DNA of 49,671 bases from an uncultured Ignavibacteriales bacterium (GCA_903929035.1 CAIYTF010000165.1:1-49671); one strand, 5' to 3'; numbered from the stretch's first letter, positions 7,172 through 17,466 are shown. A program made the numbers and translations. Notes: generated by a model not told the origin, from the sequence alone.

Positions 7172-9967
7172 CTAACCGATAAAATCCTTTATTTTAAGAA
7201 GTAACTGCGAGCTTTTAAAAGGTTTAGTAAGAAAATCGTTACAGCCGGCTGCGAATGCTTTACGGCGATCCGAGGCAAAGGCGTGCCCTGTTACCGCGAT
7301 AATCGGAATATCTGAATTGATGCTGCCTTTCCGAATTATCTCCGTCAATTCCAAACCATTACACCCGTTTTTGAGTGAGATGTCCATCAATATTAAATCG
7401 AAAGACTTGTACGCGAAAAGGTTAACGGCTTTTTCTACACTATCTGCAATCGCGATATTGTATTCATTTTTAAGAATTGCAGTTACAAAAAATTGATTAG
7501 TTTCATCATCTTCAACAATTAGAATATCGGGTTTCTTACCCTGAATTATTTTTGAAGTATTAATAATTTTTCTTTCAACAGGCACTGTCCTGTTTTCAAG
7601 CTGCTTTATTTTTTGATTATCAAAGCAAATAGTAAATGCTGTTCCTTCATTTTTTTTGCTTTTAACAGAAATGGAAAACCCGCTCAAATCAATAAGTTTT
7701 TTTACAATTGGAAGTCCAAGTCCCAGCCCTTCATAAGGCCGGCTGTAACCTGTATCTTCCTGCAGATATGGTTCAAAAAGATGAGATTGATATTCTTCGG
7801 AAATACCGATTCCGGTATCTGCTATTATAATGCAGAGATTTGATTGATTATCTTTAGCAAGCGTGATGTTTACAGAACCTTCATTCGTAAATTTAAGTGC
7901 ATTATCAATAAGATTCTCGAGAATAGTATTTAAGGCACTGCTGTCAATATAAACTATATCATCATTGTTAGTGGTGGAGATAAAATTTATTTTGAGTAAT
8001 TTTTCGAAAGCATATTTGTTATACTTCGCGACAAGCAATTGCAGCGTTTCAGCGAGAGAGACGGGCACGATGTTATTCGGAAAATCTCCAATCTGCAGGC
8101 GGGAGTAGTTAAGAATCTGTTCAACTGTATTAATCAGCCTTTTCGATGACCGCTTGATGGATGTAAAAATTCTTTGGTCTTGTTCTGATGCCTGCTGCGC
8201 GTAAGTATCGTGAATTAAAGCAGTCATACCCAAGATACCGTTTAACGGGGTTCGAATTTCGTGGGAGATATTTGCAATAAATGCATCTTTCAGATTGTTT
8301 GCTAATTCAGCTTTTTCTTTAGCCACAATCAGCTCCTTAATCATATCTTTTCTTTCAGTGATATCTTCTTCTAATGAAAGATAGTGAGTTATTTCACCAT
8401 TGTCGTTGAAGATTGGCGAAATTAAAGCCGACTCCCAGTAGTCTTCACCATTTTTCTTTTTGTTGTGCAGGTCACCCCGCCATTCCCTGCCTGAAGAAAT
8501 CGTGTTCCAAAGTTCTCTATATACTTCATCGGGCATTTCCCCTGATTTCAGAATACTGGGGTTGCTGCCGATTAATTCATCGAGAGAATAACCTGTTATC
8601 TCGAGAACTTTATGGTTCACGTATTCAATTTTCCCCTTAGCATCTGTTATCATAACAGATGCCGGACTCTGCCTGACAGCCTGAGATAATCGGCGAATTT
8701 CTTTTTCGGCAATATTGCGCTCGGTAACATCCGGCATAAAGTTTAGACAGCATTGCCTGCCTTCAAGTTCTATAATTTCGCTCGATATCAAAAAATCAAA
8801 AATCTTACCGGTTTTCATTCTATATTGAATAGGTTTGTTTTTAATAAAACCATTCTTAAGAATTTCCTCATATAACTGTTTTCTTTGATTGTCATCAACA
8901 CATAGATTCAATTCGGATAAAGTACTGCCTATCACTTCTTCTTTCCGGAAACCGGTTAACTTAATAAATACATCGTTAACATCAATGAATTTACTATCAT
9001 CTAATGAAGTTATAAACATTGCTTCAGGACAAATTATAAATGCCTTAGAAAATTTCTCCTCGCTCTTCTTGAGTTCTTCTTCAGCCTGCTTACGCAGTGT
9101 AATATCGCGGATAAACACGACAATCAAACCGCCGTTAGCGGGCTTATATTGTATCCTGACTTCAACATTAAAAAGTGATCCATCCTTGCGGCGGTGTATA
9201 GTTTCGAAACTGTCTTCAAGAATTGCGGTTATTTTTCGTATATAGGCTTCTGTATCGCGATTGGTTTCTACAACTTCCGGATCAGAGATAGTCATAGACA
9301 TCAATTCATAAGTGCTAAAGCCGCTCATCCTGCAATAGGCTTCATTTACTTCCAATATATTCCCCTGCATATCAACCAGCCAAAAACCGTCCATCGCGGT
9401 CTGAAGAATAGTCCTGTGCAATGCAACACTTTCCTGCAAAGCTATTGCTCCCATATTCTTTTCTTGTTCGGCAGAAGCGCGTTCGGCAATTTCCTCCTGC
9501 AGCTTTAGGTTAACCTCCATCAGCTGCATTGTTCTTTCCTCCACTTTTTGTTCCAGACGCAGGGTTAATTCATTCAATGTTAAATGAAGCTTAACTCTTG
9601 CCAGCACTTCCAAAGTGTTAAACGGTTTGGTAATAAAGTCTAACCCTCCTGCCTCAAAGCCTCGTACCTTTTCCGATGTTTCACCCATAGCACTGATAAA
9701 TAGTACAGGAATTCCTTTGAAATTATCATCGGCTTTCAGACGGCGGCAAACCTCGAATCCATCGATATCAGGCATTATTACATCAAGTAATATTAGGTCG
9801 GGGGCTTTATCTTCCACCAACTGCAATGCTGATAATCCGCAGGAAGCCGTTCGTACGAGGTATCCATTTGTTGTAAGAATATGCTTGAGTATAAGGAGGC
9901 TCGCGGGAGTATCTTCAACAACAAGAATCTCGAACTGTGTTTCCATCTGTTTTTTATCAACAATCAT
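7172..9967 (-). CDS. Hybrid histidine kinase, receiver-PAS-PAS-PAS-kinase-receiver
   Basis: The 931-residue cytoplasmic protein begins with a receiver domain (Asp62 in LILLDVIMPDIDG). A coiled coil (about 125-175) follows, then three PAS/PAC units (about 180-290, 300-415 and 425-540). The kinase core has His569 in NISHEIRTPLNG, an N-box near 690 (ILENLIDNALKF), G1 DTGIGI and G2 GLGLGL near 751. It ends in a second receiver (Asp866 in LILMDIS). Flanking receivers suggest input from another kinase and output through phosphorelay. No transmembrane segment is seen. It has no coupled neighbour. Its closeness to the corrinoid-sensor operon may be coincidental. Confidence 0.92.
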   Translation of the reverse strand: MIVDKKQMETQFEILVVEDTPASLLILKHILTTNGYLVRTASCGLSALQLVEDKAPDLILLDVIMPDIDGFEVCRRLKADDNFKGIPVLFISAMGETSEKVRGFEAGGLDFITKPFNTLEVLARVKLHLTLNELTLRLEQKVEERTMQLMEVNLKLQEEIAERASAEQEKNMGAIALQESVALHRTILQTAMDGFWLVDMQGNILEVNEAYCRMSGFSTYELMSMTISDPEVVETNRDTEAYIRKITAILEDSFETIHRRKDGSLFNVEVRIQYKPANGGLIVVFIRDITLRKQAEEELKKSEEKFSKAFIICPEAMFITSLDDSKFIDVNDVFIKLTGFRKEEVIGSTLSELNLCVDDNQRKQLYEEILKNGFIKNKPIQYRMKTGKIFDFLISSEIIELEGRQCCLNFMPDVTERNIAEKEIRRLSQAVRQSPASVMITDAKGKIEYVNHKVLEITGYSLDELIGSNPSILKSGEMPDEVYRELWNTISSGREWRGDLHNKKKNGEDYWESALISPIFNDNGEITHYLSLEEDITERKDMIKELIVAKEKAELANNLKDAFIANISHEIRTPLNGILGMTALIHDTYAQQASEQDQRIFTSIKRSSKRLINTVEQILNYSRLQIGDFPNNIVPVSLAETLQLLVAKYNKYAFEKLLKINFISTTNNDDIVYIDSSALNTILENLIDNALKFTNEGSVNITLAKDNQSNLCIIIADTGIGISEEYQSHLFEPYLQEDTGYSRPYEGLGLGLPIVKKLIDLSGFSISVKSKKNEGTAFTICFDNQKIKQLENRTVPVERKIINTSKIIQGKKPDILIVEDDETNQFFVTAILKNEYNIAIADSVEKAVNLFAYKSFDLILMDISLKNGCNGLELTEIIRKGSINSDIPIIAVTGHAFASDRRKAFAAGCNDFLTKPFKSSQLLLKIKDFIG

Positions 9968-10060
9968 TTATGCTCTCTAAGCTGATATCATCTAACTAAA
10001 TACTTAATTCTAAAAATTAGCCGCGCGCCGCTGTTTTGGCAGCCAATATATTGTCACATT

Positions 10061-11554
10061 TCATACAATTTCCAAAATATGGCAATCCCAAGCCTTCAAA
10101 TCAATAAATAATCCCTGATTTTGTGCTTCTTCTGCCGACCGGAGGTATTTTTCGTTGTGCCACAAGTCGGTTAGTTCAATGATTTCGCCAAAACCTGCAA
10201 GCACGAGTTTTATTCGGCATTGTGCAGGCGCGGGGGAGTAATTTACAACAACGAGAATTTTCTTTTTCTCTAATTGCCATTGCCACGCGAGTAAGTTGTT
10301 GTATGTAAAATTTGTTTCCCACGATGAAGATGTAATTAGTAATTCCCATTCTCCGCGGTGAAAAATATCCTGATTAAGTATTTCCAAAAGCCGGTGATAG
10401 GCTTTGTGAACAATTGGCACAGGTTTTTCAATTGGCTCACGCCCTAACTGCAGCGGCAGTTTGATTTTCTTTCCGGAAAATTGTCCATCGTGGAAGAAGC
10501 ACATACCGGGTACCGTACCGATAATAACCGCGGCGGCTATCGATCGTTCTTTCCCGAGAGATGCTATCGCGCGTTCTTCATCGTGGTTTTCAATAAAGCG
10601 TGCAGACTTGTTTTGGTATTCTGTTTCTGCATAGAGATGTGCCCTGATACTTTCCGGCGGCGCATTTTTTAGCAGGTCAAGAAAAAGTTTATCATAAGTG
10701 TAATTGAATCCTAATTTTTGCAGCTGCCATTCCAGCCCCCAGTAAGCTTCAGCAATAAACGTGAAATCAGGATGCGCGACTTTTATAGCACTAATGGCAT
10801 CACTCCAGAATTCTGTTTCCGGTTTATGAAAATTATTTTCACTTAAAATGCCGCCCCACGTGTTTTGAAAAACATTGTTAAGGTTAAGCATTGCCATATC
10901 ACACCGAACGCCATCGCATAGGGATGCAGCATAGCGAAGCTGCTCAATCATAAACAAGCGTGTTTCAGGGTTGAAATAGTTCAGCTGCGCGGTGTCAGTC
11001 CACGCGGGGAAAAAAGGATCGCGCCCGTGCGCGAAAGAAATTGCAGGATGCAAAGGATGGGAAAAAAATGAATGAGTGTCGCTGCTGTAAAGTTCGTTTG
11101 TACATTGAATGAATAATCCGGGGTATTCGCGGAGGTAAACTGAATCCGCGCTTAAATGATTAGCAACAAAATCCAAAATGAGACTGATTCCAAGTTCGCG
11201 CAATGCAGAGCGGACTTTTTGCAGTTCAGCTTCCGTTGCAATATCAGGGTTCAGCTTATATTCATAAATTGAATAGGGTGAACCGATAACATCTTCATCA
11301 CGCCAGTCCTTCAATGCCCTGTTATATGAGTTAATAAGTCCCTCCTGAAAACAACAATGCCTGATAACGGCTGGTGAGGTTTTCCAGATTCCCATCAGCC
11401 ACACGTGGTCAACGCCAAGCCTGCTTAGCGATTCCCAAAAAGATAAAGGCACATCTATAAGACGTGCCTTTGGTTTATCCGGGTTCGGATTATAAAACGG
11501 ACTATTTAAGAATACCCGTGTATTAATTTCATATAGAACAGGGTGTTTATGCAT
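10061..11554 (-). CDS. GH13 alpha-amylase-family glycosidase
   Basis: This 497-residue enzyme shows the four conserved GH13 regions: DFVANH (128-133), GVRCDMAM with nucleophile Asp219, FIAEAYW with acid/base Glu269, and FIENHDEER with the transition-state Asp325. A beta-sandwich-like C-terminal domain follows from about residue 400. There is no signal peptide, so it should act in the cytoplasm on alpha-glucans or small alpha-glucosides; the exact substrate cannot be read from sequence. It lies 8 bases downstream of phosphoglucose isomerase, so the two are probably co-transcribed. That fits glycogen or maltodextrin breakdown feeding glucose phosphate metabolism. Confidence 0.9.
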   Translation of the reverse strand: MHKHPVLYEINTRVFLNSPFYNPNPDKPKARLIDVPLSFWESLSRLGVDHVWLMGIWKTSPAVIRHCCFQEGLINSYNRALKDWRDEDVIGSPYSIYEYKLNPDIATEAELQKVRSALRELGISLILDFVANHLSADSVYLREYPGLFIQCTNELYSSDTHSFFSHPLHPAISFAHGRDPFFPAWTDTAQLNYFNPETRLFMIEQLRYAASLCDGVRCDMAMLNLNNVFQNTWGGILSENNFHKPETEFWSDAISAIKVAHPDFTFIAEAYWGLEWQLQKLGFNYTYDKLFLDLLKNAPPESIRAHLYAETEYQNKSARFIENHDEERAIASLGKERSIAAAVIIGTVPGMCFFHDGQFSGKKIKLPLQLGREPIEKPVPIVHKAYHRLLEILNQDIFHRGEWELLITSSSWETNFTYNNLLAWQWQLEKKKILVVVNYSPAPAQCRIKLVLAGFGEIIELTDLWHNEKYLRSAEEAQNQGLFIDLKAWDCHILEIV

Positions 11555-11562
11555 TCAACAAC

Positions 11563-13245
11563 TCAACACACGTATTCGGCAAGTTTAGAAATGGCTGCCG
11601 CGACATCACCGGTAAGCCTCAGCCGAAGAAGCCGCCTGCCTGTGTCATCAAGAGCCTTTGCATCGCCTTGCGCCTGCGCGGTTATGAGTGTTCCGAAAGA
11701 ATAGCCTTGTCCCGGTACATCCAAATCGGGTGCTGCAGTATCAACAAGCTGGATAAACAAACCATCGTTTTTCCCGCCTTTGTGCAATTGCCCTGTCGAG
11801 TGTAGAAACCGCGGTCCGTAACCGGAGGTGACTGCTATCTTATATTTTTTTAGAATAGCTAATTTTAATTTCTGAACCGCGTTGCTGATATCATTGCTGT
11901 ATGGTGTGAATGCAAGCACTGCCGCGTAATCGCCCTCTTGCGATTGATTTAAAAAAGTGGTGAATGCTTCTTTTACTGTTGATGCTAATCCTGAGCCGAG
12001 TACTTCAATGCCATCACTGCCAACTGCAACCTGCTCTTCGGGAAGTTTACCGGTTTCTTTATATGTTTTAAGACTTTCGTTAGCAAGAGATTTAGCAAGC
12101 TGCACGTTCGGCTGGTCGAACGGGTTTACTGCAAGCACTATGCAGGCTGCCGCGGTTGCAAATTCCCACCTATAAATTTCCTGCGCGAGTCCATAGACGT
12201 TTTCAAGTTCAATAACAATAACAGGCTTCCCCGCGTCGCGCAACACTGATTCCGCGTCGTGCAGACGTTTTTCATCTATACCGGCAACTTTTAATATAAC
12301 AAACACGCGGTCAGCTCCGTAAGTATATAAATCAACATCCGGCTCGCCTTCAACAGGCAATATACCTTTACTTTCTTTGCCGGAACTTTCAGCAACAAGC
12401 TGTTCAATCCATTGCGGAAACGATGAAACGGCATTGCTTGTTATGAAAGTTACTTTATCAAATCCTTCAAGCGACAACTCGCCAAGTACCGCGCCAAGTT
12501 TAGCACCCGGATTATTAATTGCAAAATCACCGGGTTTGCATTGCAGCTGTAATTCTTTTGCAGATTCAAAAAACTTAACAACATCCATTCCAATCATTGC
12601 CATAGGCAGCGCGCCAAAAGGAGTAAGCGCGGAGTATCTGCCGCCGACATCGGGAGGAGTGGAAATGCACTTGAGGAAAGCTTTGTCTGCCGCGAGTTTC
12701 GAGAGAGAAGTACCAGGGTCGGTGAGCGCGACAAAATGCGAATCCGGGTTATTAATGGTCTTCGATAGTTCTTCGCGGAAAACATAATAGAAAGAATTAG
12801 TTTCAGCAGTGCCGCCGGATTTACTTGCCATCAAAAAAATTGAACGCGTCATATCGTAGTTTGCAAGTATTGAACGCACGTACGCGGGGTGCGTGTTATC
12901 AACGATATTGAGTTTCGGGTAACCGGGCTGACTGCCAAAAGTTTTTGCAAACACTTCAGGTGCCAATGAACTGCCGCCCATACCCAGCACGAACACGTTA
13001 TCGAATTGGCCTTTCACGCTGTCGGCAAATGCAGTCAGTGCTTCGAGTTGTTCAATAGGTGTCTCGGGCAGTGAAAGCCAGTCAAGACGATTAGAAATTT
13101 CAGACTGCTCACCGGGCAATTCCTTCCATACAGAAGGGTCTTTTTTCCAGAGCCGGTCAATGACTGAATGCTCGTCCCACGACGCGAGACGAGAAGAAAC
13201 TTTTTCCGATAATGATTCGGAAAGAAAATATTCAATACGATTCAT
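11563..13245 (-). CDS. pgi: Glucose-6-phosphate isomerase (type found fused to transaldolase)
   Basis: The 560-residue protein interconverts glucose 6-phosphate and fructose 6-phosphate. It contains the sugar-phosphate-binding SIS signatures VLGMGGSSLAPEVF near residue 85 and MASKSGGTAETNSF near 137, plus DVGGRYSALTPFG near 200. The sequence most resembles the PGI half of bifunctional transaldolase-PGI proteins (N-terminal pattern ...RLWKKDPSVWKE...ISNRLDWL), but no transaldolase domain precedes it. The 291 bases upstream (13246-13536) are AT-rich and empty. The start is ATG at 13245 with AAGG upstream. It probably forms a two-gene operon with the glycosidase. Confidence 0.9.
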   Translation of the reverse strand: MNRIEYFLSESLSEKVSSRLASWDEHSVIDRLWKKDPSVWKELPGEQSEISNRLDWLSLPETPIEQLEALTAFADSVKGQFDNVFVLGMGGSSLAPEVFAKTFGSQPGYPKLNIVDNTHPAYVRSILANYDMTRSIFLMASKSGGTAETNSFYYVFREELSKTINNPDSHFVALTDPGTSLSKLAADKAFLKCISTPPDVGGRYSALTPFGALPMAMIGMDVVKFFESAKELQLQCKPGDFAINNPGAKLGAVLGELSLEGFDKVTFITSNAVSSFPQWIEQLVAESSGKESKGILPVEGEPDVDLYTYGADRVFVILKVAGIDEKRLHDAESVLRDAGKPVIVIELENVYGLAQEIYRWEFATAAACIVLAVNPFDQPNVQLAKSLANESLKTYKETGKLPEEQVAVGSDGIEVLGSGLASTVKEAFTTFLNQSQEGDYAAVLAFTPYSNDISNAVQKLKLAILKKYKIAVTSGYGPRFLHSTGQLHKGGKNDGLFIQLVDTAAPDLDVPGQGYSFGTLITAQAQGDAKALDDTGRRLLRLRLTGDVAAAISKLAEYVC

Positions 13246-13536
13246 ATAAACCTTATAGTTAATAACGAATGTTAGGATTCAGATACAAAAAATAGTAAGA
13301 GTAAAGTTAAAGGCAAAGGAATAAAAAAACAAATTTTATCTTTAGCCGGGGTACGCGACAAAAAAGTTTAGAAATAAATAAATTCCTTGGGAAAAGCAAT
13401 TTCTTAGCGTTTATTGACTGTCATAATTTTCCACGTATATGCTCAAGTACCAATGAATTAGGATGTAATCAAGCGGTCAGGCAAAATAAATTAGATTTTT
13501 TCGAAAATGGCAAATAACTTTTATTCAATTTGCCGG

Positions 13537-15564
13537 CTAAACTGATGTCAAATTCTTTGCCAATTTTATGGTGAATTCGGTATATTTTCCGTCTTCGGAT
13601 TTTACTGCCATTTCGCCGCGGTGCATTTGATTTACAATATCAAAACTCAACGAAAGCCCAAGTCCTGTTCCCTCGCCTGTGGGCTTTGTGGTGTAGAAAG
13701 GTTCAAATACTTTTTTGACTACTTCCTCCGGCATACCGGTTCCGTTATCGCGGAAGGTTATTTCAATGAAAGTGTTAGTATCTTTTGATGTTACCGAAAA
13801 CTTTGGTTCATACCCGGGATTGCCTATGCTTTTTTTCTTGAGAGCATAGAATGAATTATTGCTCAAATTGATAAACACCTGTGAAAGAGCCTGTGCATTC
13901 AAGTTTACCGGAGCAATGGACTTATCAAGGTTAAATTCCAAAATACAATTAAACTCTATATCCTGCGTTTTTGTCCCGTGATACGAAAGATGGATGGATT
14001 CATCCAATAGTTTGTTGATATCCGTTTTGGTGTATTCGCCTTTATCGGAGCGGGAATGTTCTAACATATTTTTAACAATGTTATCCGCGCGCGTACCGTG
14101 TTCGGCAATTTTTTTGACATTTGTTTGAATATCGCCAAGAATTTCATCAACGTAACCCATATCTATTTCCGCTGTATTATCTTTGCAGCGTTCAAGTTCT
14201 TCTTTAATTTCATCCACCAGCCCTACCGATAGTTTGGCGAAGTTGTTAACAAAGTTCAACGGGTTTTTTATCTCGTGCGCGATACCCGCGGTAAGTTGTC
14301 CCAACGATGCCAGCTTTTGCTGCATAACTAATTGGTCTTGAGTTTCTTTCAATTTTGTAAGAGTATCTTCTAAAGCTTCATTCTTTTCTTTCAATTGAAC
14401 TGTCCGCTCTTCAACCTTAATCTCCAAAGTCCTGTTATATTCTTCTAACAGTCTGTTTTGTTCGGCAATCTGCGCGAAACTTGCTTTTAAGGATTGCCCC
14501 ATTGATTCAAGTGTAGTGCCCAAAACGCCGATTGCATCTTTTCCTTTATAGCCTGCAGAAATATCAAAATTTCCTTTCGCGACTTTCGCGGCTTCTTTCG
14601 CGAGACTGATTATGGGCTTGCTAATATCGTTGGAAAACAAAAATCCGCCCAGCACCGCTACACCAATCCCGAATAACAGCCACAACATAAGTGTTTTGCG
14701 AATCTTGAAAACAGGTTCATAAGCTTTAGCTTCTTTTATCTCGGCTATAACAGCCCAATCCAAGTTCTCGGGGAAAGAAAAACAACTAATAATTTTATCG
14801 CCTTCCGGAGATTTGTAAGAGTTTGTACCAAGCGACCTATTCCCTGATTTTAATTGTTCCGTTACATTTCGGACGACTTCAAGGTCGCTCAACGCCGGAG
14901 AATCTTTCCTAAAAAGTACCCTTCCATTATGATCAAGTATATAAATGTTACCCGTTTTCGCGTAGTAGTGTCCTTCCAGATAAGCGGATAGAGAATTTAA
15001 ATCAACTAATGCCGTGACAATTGCAGAAATATTGCCTATGTGCATAGGCATAGCAATCCTCATAGTCCATCGTTGAATAGATGGCTGATAAGCCGGTGCC
15101 TGTTTAATAATTACATTTTTGTCAAATTCTTTTACACCGTTTGGCTGAAGAAATACCGTAGAATTAATATTGGCGGCTTCCTTATTTGCTTTAATGGAAT
15201 CTTTTGCCGTCTGAAAAGCTAACTGATAGCTATCCGTTCCTGTTTTCACAAAAACTTGAATACACAAAAGTTCCTTCACATCTTTCGTTGTTGCTTCCAC
15301 CAAAGCCAATTTTTCGCTTAGCCCGAGAGTCTGTCCCTCTAAAGTTGTTTTTAATAAAAACAGCGGCTGCATCCATTGGTTGGTAAAGCTGTTATTGATT
15401 TGAGAAGATATTTGCCCGACAACGGAACTCAACTCTGAATTGGTACTGCTCTTAAATTCATCATCTGCAATTCCGATCATATTCCACCCTGAAATCCCCA
15501 ATGGAATCAAGGCAACAAGACCGAAAAATATGAACAACTTAACGCGCCAAGAGATTCTTTGCAT
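13537..15564 (-). CDS. Membrane histidine kinase with Cache-type sensor and HAMP
   Basis: The 675-residue protein has a first membrane helix (about 10-26) and a large extracytoplasmic region (about 30-285) of the double-Cache type (INIYILDHNG-like strand at 205-215, LDWAVIAEI near 268). A second helix follows (about 291-310), then HAMP (SNDISKPIISLA...GNFDIS), a coiled coil and a kinase core. The phosphoacceptor is His430 (GIAHEIKNPLNF), with the N-box FINLSNNSFYALKKK, G1 DNGTGM and G2 GTGLGLSLS. It probably senses a small molecule outside the cytoplasm. It lies 27 bases downstream of the receiver-PP2C gene, which is its likely partner. Confidence 0.92.
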   Translation of the reverse strand: MQRISWRVKLFIFFGLVALIPLGISGWNMIGIADDEFKSSTNSELSSVVGQISSQINNSFTNQWMQPLFLLKTTLEGQTLGLSEKLALVEATTKDVKELLCIQVFVKTGTDSYQLAFQTAKDSIKANKEAANINSTVFLQPNGVKEFDKNVIIKQAPAYQPSIQRWTMRIAMPMHIGNISAIVTALVDLNSLSAYLEGHYYAKTGNIYILDHNGRVLFRKDSPALSDLEVVRNVTEQLKSGNRSLGTNSYKSPEGDKIISCFSFPENLDWAVIAEIKEAKAYEPVFKIRKTLMLWLLFGIGVAVLGGFLFSNDISKPIISLAKEAAKVAKGNFDISAGYKGKDAIGVLGTTLESMGQSLKASFAQIAEQNRLLEEYNRTLEIKVEERTVQLKEKNEALEDTLTKLKETQDQLVMQQKLASLGQLTAGIAHEIKNPLNFVNNFAKLSVGLVDEIKEELERCKDNTAEIDMGYVDEILGDIQTNVKKIAEHGTRADNIVKNMLEHSRSDKGEYTKTDINKLLDESIHLSYHGTKTQDIEFNCILEFNLDKSIAPVNLNAQALSQVFINLSNNSFYALKKKSIGNPGYEPKFSVTSKDTNTFIEITFRDNGTGMPEEVVKKVFEPFYTTKPTGEGTGLGLSLSFDIVNQMHRGEMAVKSEDGKYTEFTIKLAKNLTSV

Positions 15565-15591
15565 AATTTACTCGCATCTAAATATGAAATA

Positions 15592-16752
15592 TTATCTTTT
15601 AATTGTCATAAGAGTTATATCGTCAAACTGATCCCACCCGTTCATAAAAGAAGTCAGTTCAACCATCAGCGCATCAAGAAAACCGCTCGCGGAAAGTCCT
15701 TTATTTATTTTGGAGAATTCCAAGAGTCTTTCTTCACTGTATAATTCCAAAGCTTGATTAGTGCAGTCAGTGGCACCATCTGTATAAATAAAAAGTAAAT
15801 CACCGTGTTCAATTTTAGCATAGCCTACTTCAAAATCATTTGAAGGAAACATACCAAGAACAGGTCCGGTAGGTTCCAGTTCTTTAAATTCACCTGATTG
15901 TGAAAGTATCAAGGGGGAACAATGTCCGCCGTTTATATAACTCACCTCCCCTGTTTCCAAATCAAGCACGCCAAAAAAAAGAGTCGCGAACATATTCGCC
16001 TCTTCGTGAATGGTCGTGATATAGTCGTGCGCCATCTGAACAGTTGCCAACGTCATATTTTCAATTTTATCGTTAATGCCTGCAAACGCGTGAAGTAAAC
16101 TCCGAACAAGTGTCATAAATAACGCGGACCCTACACCTTTACCGCAGACATCGCCTAAAATGAAACACATTTTTTTGCCATCGGAAATCGGGAATATATC
16201 ATAGAAATCACCTGCCACTTCCTTAGCAGGCTGGAAATGAGCAGCAAATTCCCATCCCGCGGCTTGGGGAATTGTTGTAGGTAAAAAACTTTTTTGTATT
16301 TCCCGCCCTATTTCCAATTCTTTTCTTACTGAAACAAGCTGGTCTTTAACTTTTTGAGATTCTTTTAATGCCTGCACCTCGGTAATAGTTTTTAGCAATG
16401 TTTTTTCAAGATCGTCAAAATCTATCGGCTTCGTGACAAAATCATACGCGCCGTTATTCATAGCGGTGCGAAGGTTCTTCATATCTCCATAAGCAGATAC
16501 TATAACCGAACGCAGCAAAGGATATTTCTCTATAACATTATCAAGTAAAACAAGTCCATCCATCTCGGGCATATTAATATCAGACATCATTACATCAATA
16601 TCTTTTTCCTCCGCCAATTTTTCTAAAGCGAGTTTCCCGTTATGAGCAAAAACAAAGGATAGTTCATTTGCCCGAATTTTTCTTCTAAAATGCTGCTTGA
16701 CGAGTAATTCGAGATCAACTTCGTCATCAACAACCAAAATTTTATAAGCCAT
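15592..16752 (-). CDS. Response regulator with PP2C/RsbU-type phosphatase output
   Basis: Residues 1-125 are a receiver domain with Asp58 in VMMSDINMPEMDG and a FVTKPIDFDDL end. A coiled linker (about 125-165) leads to a SpoIIE/RsbU-like phosphatase: EIQKSFLP near 160, AGDFYDIFPI near 188, LGDVCGKGVGSALFM near 208 and YTDGATD near 335. The metal-binding acidic residues are all visible. Proteins of this design dephosphorylate anti-sigma-factor antagonists. No STAS or anti-sigma gene is adjacent, so the target is unknown. It is the first gene of an operon with the Cache kinase. Confidence 0.92.
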   Translation of the reverse strand: MAYKILVVDDEVDLELLVKQHFRRKIRANELSFVFAHNGKLALEKLAEEKDIDVMMSDINMPEMDGLVLLDNVIEKYPLLRSVIVSAYGDMKNLRTAMNNGAYDFVTKPIDFDDLEKTLLKTITEVQALKESQKVKDQLVSVRKELEIGREIQKSFLPTTIPQAAGWEFAAHFQPAKEVAGDFYDIFPISDGKKMCFILGDVCGKGVGSALFMTLVRSLLHAFAGINDKIENMTLATVQMAHDYITTIHEEANMFATLFFGVLDLETGEVSYINGGHCSPLILSQSGEFKELEPTGPVLGMFPSNDFEVGYAKIEHGDLLFIYTDGATDCTNQALELYSEERLLEFSKINKGLSASGFLDALMVELTSFMNGWDQFDDITLMTIKR

Positions 16753-16882
16753 ATTTATCTCCGCGATACAATAATAAAGAATTTGTCAACAAATAAGATA
16801 CTAAAACTATTCACTTATCTTATGATTGTAAACTGTAAGCTAATGGCTTGTTAAGAAATAATTTTTCATTTTCTCAAGATAA

Positions 16883-16929
16883 TCTTCGCGTGAGAAATTG
16901 TTAAGTTTATTTATGAACAAGCCCTAAAA
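16883..16929. repeat. Dispersed repeat, copy 1
   Basis: These 47 bases match 47595-47641 in the same orientation at about 40 of 47 positions, including an identical first 15 bases (TCTTCGCGTGAGAAA). It ends three bases short of the stop codon of the VOC gene. No coding frame is evident. Confidence 0.75.
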
Positions 16930-16931
16930 TA

Positions 16932-17282
16932 TTAGTGAGTTTGAAATAAACCAATGGTGTTGCCATCGGGATCGTTTAATAACGCGTACCAGCCATAGAC
17001 AGGAATTACTGTTTTTTCACGGAAAACTTTCCCGCCGGAAGTTTTCACTCTGTCTAAATGGGCTTCAATACTATCTACATTCACGTGAAAAATTGTAGTA
17101 TTGCCTGATTGAATGATATCTGTTTTCCTAAATCCGATTGTCATTCCTGAACGGGTGTTAAATAAATAATACCCTTTCCCAAATGGTTTAATATCCCATC
17201 CAAATACTTTTTCATAAAAATCTTTTGCCTGATCAAGGTCAGTTACCGGTATCTCAACGTGAGCTATAAATTGATTTGACAT
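16932..17282 (-). CDS. VOC-superfamily (glyoxalase/bleomycin-resistance fold) protein
   Basis: The 116-residue protein has two beta-alpha-beta-beta-beta modules of the vicinal oxygen chelate fold. It opens with HVEIPVTDLDQAKDFYEKVFGW and closes with LLNDPDGNTIGLFQ. Possible metal ligands are the first-strand His/Glu and the C-terminal region, but family members of this length vary widely in function, and many are unassigned. The gene stands alone, with about 180 empty bases on each side. No substrate can be proposed. Confidence 0.85.
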   Translation of the reverse strand: MSNQFIAHVEIPVTDLDQAKDFYEKVFGWDIKPFGKGYYLFNTRSGMTIGFRKTDIIQSGNTTIFHVNVDSIEAHLDRVKTSGGKVFREKTVIPVYGWYALLNDPDGNTIGLFQTH

Positions 17283-17466
17283 AGTAAGTATCTTCTACAA
17301 TTGTTAACGATTCGAAATTAATTGATTTAATAATTTTATTGAATGAAATTAAGCAAAAAAAATGATGTTAGAAAAGCACGCTAAAGAAATTACGCTAAAT
17401 ATTCGGCAATAGAGGAAAAAATACTAAATTCCGGAACAGGCAGGTGTATATGATTATACAAATGAA

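Noticed and set aside
12377-12787. Plus-strand open frame of 136 residues opposite pgi
   Set aside because: Antisense shadow of conserved PGI sequence.
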